NCBI GenBank assembly: GCA_030052355.1
Contig: JASIGS010000560.1
Location: 1-5,342 of the forward strand
Length of the DNA: 5,342 nt
Source of the DNA: Streptosporangiaceae bacterium
Lineage (GTDB): Bacteria > Actinomycetota > Actinomycetes > Streptosporangiales > Streptosporangiaceae
Reading direction: 5' to 3'
The notes under the pieces are model-generated. The model worked only from the letters and a program-made list of their open reading frames with translations, made no database searches and was not told the DNA's origin. The translations under genes and the position numbers were made by a program. This document shows, in pieces, positions 1-4,941 of the stretch (within the stretch, counting starts at the first letter, position 1; every line of letters starts with the position of its first letter).

Positions 1-209
1 CGCACGCCGCGAGCCCCATGGTTGGCGGAGGATTCCGGCAGGGCCTGTACGACGTCGTGGCGCTGACGCAGGTTCTGGCGGGCGCCACCTCCGATCAGGT
101 GCCTGACCGGCTGGTCTCCTACCAGAACGCGCGCCTCGGCCCGGCGACCCAGCACGTGACGCGCAGCGAGCGGGCAACCGCGGCATACCTGGCCCGCGCG
201 GCACGCTGA
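1..209 (+). CDS. FAD-dependent monooxygenase/oxidoreductase, C-terminal fragment (5' end outside window)
   Basis: Only the last 68 complete codons are present; the frame enters from the left edge (first full codon at 3) and stops with TGA at 207-209. The fragment opens with HAASPMVGGG followed by FRQGLYDVVAL. This resembles the end of the GDAAH(x)nSP-G-G-x-N/Q-GL-x-D block that contacts the FAD pyrophosphate and ribityl chain in PF01494-type flavoprotein monooxygenases. An amphipathic tail follows (roughly SYQNARLGPATQHV), typical of the C-terminal helix in that family, where 'Y...R' segments are common. The internal ATG at 18 lies inside this conserved block and is not the true start. The substrate cannot be inferred because the Rossmann GxGxxG region and the substrate domain are missing. 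The gene converges on the M20 peptidase gene, with a hairpin between them. A related flavoprotein such as a geranylgeranyl-reductase-like enzyme is the main alternative. Confidence 0.7.
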   Translation, partial: HAASPMVGGGFRQGLYDVVALTQVLAGATSDQVPDRLVSYQNARLGPATQHVTRSERATAAYLARAAR

Positions 210-226
210 TGCGCATCGCGTCGCAG

Positions 227-270
227 CCGGAGACGGCAGGTGGCGGTCCAGGCCGCCTCCGTCTCGCCGG
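227..270. terminator. GC-rich hairpin between convergent genes, probable bidirectional terminator
   Basis: The arm CCGG-AGACGG (227-236) pairs with CCGTCT (259-264) and CCGG (267-270), with a two-base bulge. An inner stem GGCGG (242-246)/CCGCC (253-257) is closed by a six-base loop. The structure fills the 63-base gap between the stop of the monooxygenase (209) and the stop of the M20 peptidase (273, opposite strand). There is no T-run on either side, which is common for actinobacterial terminators. Termination is inferred from position and structure. Confidence 0.6.
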
Positions 271-272
271 AT

Positions 273-1607
273 TCAGGCGGTCGCGAGGAACCTCGTCATG
301 ACCCGCACAGCGAAGTGCAGCGCGCTCACCGGGACGCGCTCGTCGACGCCGTGGAACATCTGGTAGTAGTCGAAGCCGGGCGGCAGCGACAGCGGCGTGA
401 AGCCGTACCCGGAGATGCCGAGGCGCGAGAACTGCTTGGCGTCCGTGCCGCCACTCATGCAGTACGGCACGACGGTCCCGCCCTGGTCCTCGGCGAGCAG
501 CGCCGCTGCCATCGCGCCGACCACCGGAGCGTCCGGCGGAGCCTGCAGGGCGGGCTCGCGATGCAGGTACTCCCAGCTCACGTCCTGGCCGGTCAGCGCG
601 TCGAGGGTCGCGGCGAACTCGGCCTCGTGGCCAGGTAGCACGCGGCCGTCGACGCAGCCGGTCGCCTCCGCGGGTATGACGTTCACCTTGTACCCGGCGG
701 CGAGCATGGTCGGGTTGGTGCTGTTGCGCAGGGTGCTGACGACGAGCGCCGCGGCGGGACCGAGCCGCGGCAGCGCGTCCTCGACCCAGGCTTCGTCGTC
801 AGGTGCGCCGCCGTCAGGAAGCTGTGCGCCGACGGCGTCGGCGATGGCGCAGATCGCCGCGCGGACCACCGGGATCAGCCGGACCGGCCACCGGTAGGCC
901 GCGATCCTGGCGGTCGCGGTGGCAAGCCTGGCTACCGCGTTGTCGGGGTTGGCCTTCGAGCCGTGACCCGCCTTACCCCGCGCCGTGAGCTTGAGCCAGG
1001 CCGTGCCGCGCTCGGCTGACCCGATCGGGTAGATGCGCGCGCCGTTCCCCGCGTGAAACGTGAACCCGCCGGACTCACCCACCGCCTCGGTGCACCCGTC
1101 GAACAGGCCGGGGTGCTCAGCAACCAGCCAGCCGGCGCCGTAGGCAGCGGTGTCCTCCTCGTCCGCGGTGAAGGCGAACACGATGTCGCGGCGCGGGCGC
1201 ACGCCGGCGCGGGCCAGCTGGCGGGCAGCGGCGACAAGCACCGCGTCGGCGGCCTTCGTGTCCACCGCGCCGCGCCCGTGCAGCACCCCGTCGGAGATCT
1301 CGCCGCTGAACGGATCCCTGGCCCACGTCGCGGCGTCGGCCGGAACGACGTCGAGGTGCCCGTGCACCAGCAGCGCGGCAGCCGCCGGGTCGCTGCCCCC
1401 GAGACGGGCGACGACGTTCGCCCGGCCAGGCGCGGACTCCAGCAGGGCCGGGTCAAGACCGGCGTCGGACAGCAGTGCGGCGACGTACTCCGCGGCCGGG
1501 CGTTCGCGGCAGTCGCCGCCGCCACGGTTGGTCGTGTCGATCCGGATCAGGTCGGAGGCGAACGTGACGGCTTCCTGCTCGGCGAGCGTGGACCCCTGCT
1601 CAGCCAT
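273..1607 (-). CDS. M20 family zinc metallopeptidase (ArgE/DapE/CPG2-like)
   Basis: A 444-residue cytosolic hydrolase of the M20 family, which cleaves peptide or N-acyl bonds using a two-zinc centre. The family signature is complete. HGHLDVVP places His84 and Asp86; GRGAVDTK gives the bridging Asp116; TADEED gives the general base Glu150 and ligand Glu151; GESGGF gives Glu178 as the likely third-metal-site acid; FHGVDERV gives the C-terminal ligand His419. The dimerisation (lid) domain lies at about 200-320 and includes GKAGHGS with His215. The length is normal for the family and there is no signal peptide. The ATG at 1607 sits in ...AACTATGGCTGA..., so it overlaps the last 8 bases of the upstream M55 gene. 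Only a weak GAAGAG precedes it, so translational coupling is likely. The substrate is unknown: dipeptidase, carboxypeptidase and N-deacylase activities all occur in M20. Pairing with a D-aminopeptidase suggests small-peptide breakdown (inference). Confidence 0.93.
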   Translation of the reverse strand: MAEQGSTLAEQEAVTFASDLIRIDTTNRGGGDCRERPAAEYVAALLSDAGLDPALLESAPGRANVVARLGGSDPAAAALLVHGHLDVVPADAATWARDPFSGEISDGVLHGRGAVDTKAADAVLVAAARQLARAGVRPRRDIVFAFTADEEDTAAYGAGWLVAEHPGLFDGCTEAVGESGGFTFHAGNGARIYPIGSAERGTAWLKLTARGKAGHGSKANPDNAVARLATATARIAAYRWPVRLIPVVRAAICAIADAVGAQLPDGGAPDDEAWVEDALPRLGPAAALVVSTLRNSTNPTMLAAGYKVNVIPAEATGCVDGRVLPGHEAEFAATLDALTGQDVSWEYLHREPALQAPPDAPVVGAMAAALLAEDQGGTVVPYCMSGGTDAKQFSRLGISGYGFTPLSLPPGFDYYQMFHGVDERVPVSALHFAVRVMTRFLATA

Positions 1608-2451
1608 AGTTCTCTTCGACCGCGGCGGCGATCATCGTGGTGACCGTCTTGAAGCAGCGGAGCATGTCCCAGGCAGTCGCGCTGTGGTAGGTCACGGTGC
1701 GGTCGCCGGTGCGGCTGACCGTCGGCACGATGGCCGCTGCCTGAGCAAGCTGTGCGGCATCCACTTCTATGTCGACCGTGTAGCCGTCGGGTGGCGTTCC
1801 CTCCCTCATGGCGTCCTGAGGGCGCCGGCCGGCCAGCTTGCCCGCCTGCTCCGCCGCGGCCGTTATCGCCGCCGCCGTCTCCTGCGGTGGCTTGCAGATC
1901 GCGGCGTAACGGCTCACGCACTCCTTGACCGCGACCGTCAGCGCCTGCGGCGCGTAGCCGGCGGCGTCCGCGCACGCCCGGTCGTCGCCGGTGACCAGCA
2001 CCACCGGGACGCCGAGCTCGGCGGCCAGGCAGGCATTGAGCCGGCCCTCGCTGCCGACCTGCCCGTTGACCCGGACGCTGGTGATCGAGTTGGCGAGGTA
2101 GGTATGCGCGAGCACGCCCTCAGCGCCTGCCGCCGCGTGGTAGCCGAGGAACGCCACCGCGCCAACCGCCGGGTGCTGGATGCCTTCGACCATGCTCAGG
2201 TCCTTGTGCCGGCCGGTCATCATGACCGCACGGCGGTCGAGTTCCTCGAGCAGCACGTTGCGCATCGTCGCGTGCGCCTCGGTGACGAGGACCTCGTCGG
2301 CGCCTGCGTTGAAGAACCCGGCGACGGCGGCGTTCACGTCGGAGGTGAACATCCGCCTGCAGCGCTGCCACTGCTCCGTCCCGGGCTGGACGTCTGCCGG
2401 CCAGGTGACGCCGGTCGCGCCTTCCATGTCCGCGGATATCAGCACCCTCAT
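1600..2451 (-). CDS. dppA: M55 family D-aminopeptidase, DppA-type
   Basis: A 283-residue cytosolic zinc aminopeptidase. The characterised Bacillus subtilis relative DppA (about 274 residues) releases N-terminal D-amino acids from peptides such as D-Ala-D-Ala and forms a decameric ring. The expected ligands are visible at nearly the same numbers: Asp8 and Glu10 (ISADMEG), His60 (VTEAH), His105 (LGYHA) and Glu135 (VGSEG). His116 (GVLAHTY) matches the proposed catalytic His115 of DppA. Other family blocks are SMVEG, VTGDDRA and AVKECVSR. The frame is open to 2664, but the start at 2451 (MRVLISADMEG) puts the metal ligands at family positions, and the 71 extra residues are low-complexity and unlike the family. 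The ribosome site is weak: GGGTGG lies only 3 bases from the ATG, and GAGAG lies 10 bases away inside a palindrome. It is the first gene of a two-gene operon with the M20 peptidase (8-base overlap). No dppBCDE transporter genes are adjacent. The D-substrate preference is inferred from the family. Confidence 0.92.
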   Translation of the reverse strand: MRVLISADMEGATGVTWPADVQPGTEQWQRCRRMFTSDVNAAVAGFFNAGADEVLVTEAHATMRNVLLEELDRRAVMMTGRHKDLSMVEGIQHPAVGAVAFLGYHAAAGAEGVLAHTYLANSITSVRVNGQVGSEGRLNACLAAELGVPVVLVTGDDRACADAAGYAPQALTVAVKECVSRYAAICKPPQETAAAITAAAEQAGKLAGRRPQDAMREGTPPDGYTVDIEVDAAQLAQAAAIVPTVSRTGDRTVTYHSATAWDMLRCFKTVTTMIAAAVEENYG

Positions 2452-2460
2452 GAGCCACCC

Positions 2461-2474
2461 GCTCTCACGAGAGC
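2461..2474. promoter_or_regulatory. Palindrome in the dppA leader next to the ribosome site
   Basis: GCTCTC-AC-GAGAGC has perfect 6-bp arms with a two-base centre, ending 9 bases upstream of the dppA ATG. On the minus strand one arm supplies the GAGAG that is the best-spaced Shine-Dalgarno-like sequence. It could therefore be a DNA operator, or an RNA hairpin affecting initiation. The function is inferred; a 14-bp palindrome can also arise by chance. Confidence 0.35.
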
Positions 2475-2528
2475 AGCCGGCAAGCGCCGCATCGCGGGCA
2501 AGACTCGGATCACCAGCGAACTGTACCG

Positions 2529-2549
2529 TGCGCCGGGCCTGCCGGCGCA
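2529..2549. terminator. Strong GC hairpin, possible terminator of the VOC transcript
   Basis: TGCGCCGG (2529-2536) pairs perfectly with CCGGCGCA (2542-2549) across a five-base loop. It lies about 200 bases downstream of the VOC stop and 78 bases upstream of the dppA start. There is no T-tract on the minus strand after it. It could instead sit in the dppA leader or promoter. The stem is certain; the role is a guess. Confidence 0.35.
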
Positions 2550-2720
2550 GCTGCCATGATCCGTTACCTGGTGGCGCGATGCCTTGCCCGCGAGAACGGG
2601 TCCCGGAGGGGAAGGCTGGCGACGCTGGCTGCAGACGTACGGCCAGGCTCGGCGCGGGCGTCATGAACCCCGAAATCCGCCTGTCCTGGCCTCGGGCGTT
2701 GAGCCTCGGTGCCGCGGACC

Positions 2721-2746
2721 ACAGTGAGGTGGGCTGATCGCACTGT
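2721..2746. repeat. Short inverted repeat abutting the VOC stop codon
   Basis: ACAGTG (2721-2726) and CACTGT (2741-2746) form 6-bp arms around a 14-base loop, immediately after the TAA (2747-2749) of the VOC gene on the minus strand. It is too short to be a convincing terminator but is positioned like a 3'-end structure. Confidence 0.25.
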
Positions 2747-3133
2747 TTATGCAGTTATGTCCAGCGGTCTTTTCTGTGCGGGAGCTTGAGGCTCGAGGAA
2801 TTCCAGGCGGTTGCCGTGCGGGTCCTCGCTGTAGAAACGGCGCATGCCGGGGAAGTTGTCGTCGAAGCCGACCGGGTAGCCCGCGGCGGCGAGCCGTGCG
2901 GCCCAGGCGTCGATGCCGGTGACCAGCAGGCCCGGATGCGCCTTACGGGCCGGGCGGAAGTCCTGCTCCACCCCGAGGTGCAGCTCGATGCCCTCGCCCC
3001 GGAACCAGCAGCCGCCTCGCTTGGCCAGCTCCGGTGGCTTGGCTATCTCGTCGAGTCCGAGCACGTCCCGGTAGAACGAGCGCGACAGGTCCTCAGACCC
3101 CGGCGGGCAGGCGAGTTGCACGTGGTGGATCAC
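2747..3133 (-). CDS. VOC superfamily protein (glyoxalase/bleomycin-resistance/dioxygenase fold)
   Basis: A 128-residue single-unit vicinal-oxygen-chelate protein with two beta-alpha-beta-beta-beta repeats. Repeat one starts with MIHHVQLACPPG and SFYRDVLGL (about 1-27) and ends with GIELHLGV (48-55). Repeat two runs from HPGLLVTGIDAWAARLAAAG (66-85) to RRFYSEDPHGNRLEFLEP (98-115). Candidate metal ligands are His4, His52 or Glu50, His66 and Glu111, as expected for the fold. The start is the GTG at 3133, with GAGGGAG 8 bases upstream; this gives the usual 'M-[IL]-H-H-V-Q-L' beginning. A longer TTG start at 3166 would lie inside the palindrome and add an atypical 11-residue tail. VOC folds serve lyases, dioxygenases, epimerases and resistance proteins, so no reaction can be assigned. 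The gene is divergent from the luciferase-like oxidoreductase and probably controlled by the palindrome at 3154-3169. Confidence 0.88.
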   Translation of the reverse strand: MIHHVQLACPPGSEDLSRSFYRDVLGLDEIAKPPELAKRGGCWFRGEGIELHLGVEQDFRPARKAHPGLLVTGIDAWAARLAAAGYPVGFDDNFPGMRRFYSEDPHGNRLEFLEPQAPAQKRPLDITA

Positions 3134-3141
3134 TGCGGCGG

Positions 3142-3148
3142 CTCCCTC
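3142..3148 (-). promoter_or_regulatory. Ribosome binding site deciding the VOC start
   Basis: On the minus strand this reads GAGGGAG, a near-ideal Shine-Dalgarno sequence, followed by 8 bases and then GTG (3133-3131). It settles the start at 3133 rather than at the upstream TTG (3166), which has no such site. Confidence 0.8.
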
Positions 3149-3153
3149 GTTAA

Positions 3154-3169
3154 ATCTTGACGTCAAGAT
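3154..3169. promoter_or_regulatory. Perfect 16-bp palindrome, probable repressor operator
   Basis: ATCTTGACGTCAAGAT is a perfect inverted repeat in the spacer between the divergent VOC and oxidoreductase genes. It immediately follows a TAGATT -10-like box on the minus strand (3175-3170), so it would cover the VOC transcription start, a typical repressor position. Its size and ATCTTGA/TCAAGAT half-sites resemble operators of MarR-family dimeric regulators (inference). No regulator gene lies in the window. Confidence 0.65.
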
Positions 3170-3175
3170 AATCTA
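3170..3175 (-). promoter_or_regulatory. Candidate -10 box of the VOC gene
   Basis: On the minus strand the hexamer reads TAGATT, matching the actinobacterial TANNNT pattern. Transcription would begin about 3163, inside the palindrome, giving a leader of roughly 30 bases with the GAGGGAG ribosome site. The hexamer 17 bases upstream (TGCCAA) is a poor -35. Confidence 0.45.
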
Positions 3176-3237
3176 GCACCCCTCTGCCGCCGTTGGCAGC
3201 GGCCCGCGGCCCGGCTGGGTCATGGTCTGATGGACGT

Positions 3238-4122
3238 ATGAAGGTACGGATCGGAATCAGCCTCGGGCCTGCGGCCACGCCCGAGGGTCTCGCGAGCACG
3301 GTGAGCCTGCTCGAGGACGCCGGGATCGACTCGCTCTGGCTGAGCGAGGTGGTGTACGGCGACATCGTCGAGCCTTTCACCGGGATGGCGTACGCGCTGG
3401 CCAGGACCAGCAGGCTGAAGGTGGGCACCGGCGTCGCCGTGCTGCCCGGACGACATCCCGTGCTCGTCGCCAAGCAACTCGCTTCGCTGGCAGGGCTGGC
3501 GCCCGGGCGGGTGCTGCCGGTCTTCGGGCTGAAGCCGGCTCGGCCGCAGGAAGCCGAGGCGTTCACTGTGCGCGGCAGCAGGGCGGCGGTGTTCGATGAG
3601 ACACTCCGGCTGCTGCGGCTGCTCGTGACCCAGCCCACCGTCTCGTTCAGCGGCGAGTTCTTCTCCGTCGAAGACGCCAGCATCGGCCCGCTGCCCGCAA
3701 AGCCGCTGGACATCTGGCTGGGTGGCAGCGCGCCCGGTGCGCTGCGCCGCGTCGGGGAGCTGGCGGACGGCTGGCTGGGCAGCTTCCTGACCCCGCAAGA
3801 GGCCGGGCACGCCCGCGAGCAGATACAGGCCGCGGCAGATGCAGCGGGCCGGGAGGTGGAAGCTGACCACTTCGGCATCAGCCTCGCGGTGGGCGCGGGC
3901 GACATCACTCCGGAGATAGCGCGGGCCGTCAGCCGCCGCCGGCCCGGAGTAGACCCGGCGACGCTGTCGGCCGTTGACTGGGAGCACGCCCGGGACATGA
4001 TCGACCGCTACGTCGCCGCCGGGCTGAGCAAGTTCGTCATCAGGCCGGCCGCGCCATTGCCCGACGGTATCGAGCGGTTCGTCGGCGAGTTCGTGGCGCA
4101 GATGCTGCCGCTGCAGACGTGA
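3238..4122 (+). CDS. LLM class (luciferase-like) flavin/F420-dependent oxidoreductase
   Basis: A 294-residue TIM-barrel enzyme of the bacterial luciferase-like superfamily (PF00296), which uses FMN or coenzyme F420. The landmarks are in order: MKVRIGISLG (strand 1); LLEDAGIDSLWLSE (24-37); TSRLKVGTGVAVLP (57-70) followed by RHPVLVAKQLASL (72-84), the best-conserved LLM block; FDETLRLLRLL (119-129); and PLDIWLGGSAPGALRRVGEL then ADGWLG (156-181), the phosphate-binding and barrel-closing region. Length and motifs suit the actinobacterial F420-type groups, perhaps the MSMEG_3544-like subfamily, but the cofactor is not proved by sequence. The ATG at 3238 gives the canonical N-terminus; a TTG at 3193 would add 15 atypical residues. 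No good ribosome site precedes it, so the leader may be short or absent. The gene is divergent from the VOC gene and convergent with the methyltransferase. The substrate is unknown. Confidence 0.92.
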   Translation: MKVRIGISLGPAATPEGLASTVSLLEDAGIDSLWLSEVVYGDIVEPFTGMAYALARTSRLKVGTGVAVLPGRHPVLVAKQLASLAGLAPGRVLPVFGLKPARPQEAEAFTVRGSRAAVFDETLRLLRLLVTQPTVSFSGEFFSVEDASIGPLPAKPLDIWLGGSAPGALRRVGELADGWLGSFLTPQEAGHAREQIQAAADAAGREVEADHFGISLAVGAGDITPEIARAVSRRRPGVDPATLSAVDWEHARDMIDRYVAAGLSKFVIRPAAPLPDGIERFVGEFVAQMLPLQT

Positions 4123-4141
4123 CGGCGAGCGGTCCGGCAGA

Positions 4142-4155
4142 CCCCGCTACCGGGG
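4142..4155. terminator. Small GC hairpin at the convergent gene ends
   Basis: CCCCG (4142-4146) and CGGGG (4151-4155) pair across a four-base loop that includes the methyltransferase stop codon (4147-4149). It sits 20 bases after the stop of the convergent oxidoreductase gene. The stem is only 5 bp with no T-run, so a bidirectional terminator role is possible but weak. Confidence 0.35.
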
Positions 4156-4908
4156 GACGCGGTCGGCGCGCCAGCACCGCGCGCGCATGGGCACGGTGAC
4201 CTCGCTGGAGCCGGGAAACTGCTCGGCGATCGCTGCGGCTGCCCGCGCGCGGCCAGCCGCTACCAGCTCTGGCCCGGCCGTGATGACGCGGCTGTGCGTG
4301 GCCATCCAGTCGACGAGATCGTCAGGCGCCATGACGCGGCTGTACCTGAAGATCGCGGTCTGCGCGTTGCGGAAAAGGCGCTCGTCCGGCAGCGTGACCT
4401 GATGGTGCCCGCGCGTCCGGTCATCCGCGTCATCGGGCTCCACCCTCGACGTCTCCCTGAACCACTCATCGGACCGGATCCAGGTGAGTTCGCGGTCCCG
4501 GCCGTTCCAGGTCACGCCGAACCGCCCGCCGTCCCGCAGCACGCGGGCGACCTCGGGAATCCCCAGGTCCGGGTCCACCCAGTGCCACGACGACGAGAAC
4601 AGCACCGCGTCGGCGGAGGCGTCAGGAAGCGGGATCGACTCACCCCGGCCTGCGAGCACCTCGACGCCGGGCGAGCGGGCCTCAAGCACCGCCCGCATCC
4701 GGTCATCCGGCTCGACGGCGACGACGCGCCTGGCCCTGCCGACCAGGGCCCGGGTCAGCAGCCCGGTGCCTGCCCCGACGTCCACGACAACCTCGCAGTC
4801 AGCCGGGAGCAGCCAGTCGACAGCCTCAGCTACAGGCGAGGGCCGGAGCCGGTCGTATTCGGTAGCCACCGCGCCGAAGGACATGGATCGCTCTGCCCGA
4901 CTTGTCAC
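4147..4908 (-). CDS. Class I SAM-dependent methyltransferase (Methyltransf_11 type)
   Basis: A 253-residue soluble methyltransferase with a Rossmann-like SAM fold. Motif I is VVDVGAGTGLL (41-51); the acidic residue after strand 2 is Glu66 in VVAVEPDD; the adenine-side segment is GRGESIPLPDASAD (88-100), then AVLFSSSWHWVD (101-112). VARVLRDGGRFGVTWNGRD (120-138) matches the 'LKPGG' loop and next strand. The pre-domain SFGAVATEYDRLRP (10-23) is the usual opening of this group, whose members commonly begin with a short 'MTxRAxxSFG' lead. I therefore prefer the GTG at 4908, where a TACGCT -10 box ends exactly 6 bases upstream, giving a leaderless message. The ATG at 4884 (245 residues, weak ribosome site) is the alternative. 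The acceptor substrate cannot be told. It is divergent from the class II aldolase across 33 bases. Confidence 0.9.
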   Translation of the reverse strand: MTSRAERSMSFGAVATEYDRLRPSPVAEAVDWLLPADCEVVVDVGAGTGLLTRALVGRARRVVAVEPDDRMRAVLEARSPGVEVLAGRGESIPLPDASADAVLFSSSWHWVDPDLGIPEVARVLRDGGRFGVTWNGRDRELTWIRSDEWFRETSRVEPDDADDRTRGHHQVTLPDERLFRNAQTAIFRYSRVMAPDDLVDWMATHSRVITAGPELVAAGRARAAAAIAEQFPGSSEVTVPMRARCWRADRVPR

Positions 4909-4909
4909 G

Positions 4910-4938
4910 GTTACAGCGTAGCGGGCACAGGTTAAGCT
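4910..4938 (+). promoter_or_regulatory. Candidate promoter of the class II aldolase gene
   Basis: GTTACA (4910-4915, four of six matches to TTGACA) and TAAGCT (4933-4938, TANNNT) are separated by 17 bases. Transcription would start near 4945, almost at the start codon, so the message would be leaderless or nearly so. It overlaps the oppositely directed methyltransferase -10 box (4915-4920). Confidence 0.45.
4915..4920 (-). promoter_or_regulatory. Candidate -10 box for a leaderless methyltransferase transcript
   Basis: On the minus strand it reads TACGCT (TANNNT), with 6 bases to the GTG at 4908. That spacing would put transcription and translation starts on the same base. No recognisable -35 lies 17-18 bases upstream. 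Confidence 0.45.
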
Positions 4939-4941
4939 CCG

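Larger units (their letters stand above)
2452..2746. other. Non-coding spacer between the VOC gene and dppA
   Basis: These 295 bases lie between the stop of the VOC gene and the start of dppA, both on the minus strand. Open frames cross the stretch but show no recognisable protein motif and no ribosome site. It carries inverted repeats: the leader palindrome at 2461-2474, an 8-bp-stem hairpin at 2529-2549, a looser GCCTT/AAGGC structure at 2581-2616 enclosing CCCG/CGGG, and ACAGTG/CACTGT at 2721-2746. The only promoter-like element seen for dppA is a TACAGT -10-type box (minus strand, 2520-2525) without a convincing -35. The spacer probably holds the end of the VOC transcript and the dppA promoter. 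Confidence 0.6.

Noticed and set aside
1150..2559. Long open frame (469 codons) on the plus strand across both peptidase genes
   Set aside because: It is antisense to the M55 and M20 genes, which have complete catalytic motifs. Its translation is Arg/Ala-rich with no family motif, as expected from GC-biased codon use.
2452..2664. 71-residue N-terminal extension of the M55 peptidase
   Set aside because: Family numbering (Asp8, Glu10, His60) fits the ATG at 2451, and the extension is compositionally non-protein-like and crosses the hairpin at 2529-2549.
3157..3162. TTGACG inside the palindrome as a plus-strand -35 for the oxidoreductase
   Set aside because: No acceptable -10 hexamer lies 16-19 bases downstream, so the match is more simply part of the symmetric operator.
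3150..3998. Open frame of 282 codons on the minus strand opposite the luciferase-like gene
   Set aside because: It is a Ser/Ala/Pro-rich shadow of the oxidoreductase gene with no motif or ribosome site; it would also run into the palindrome and VOC promoter.
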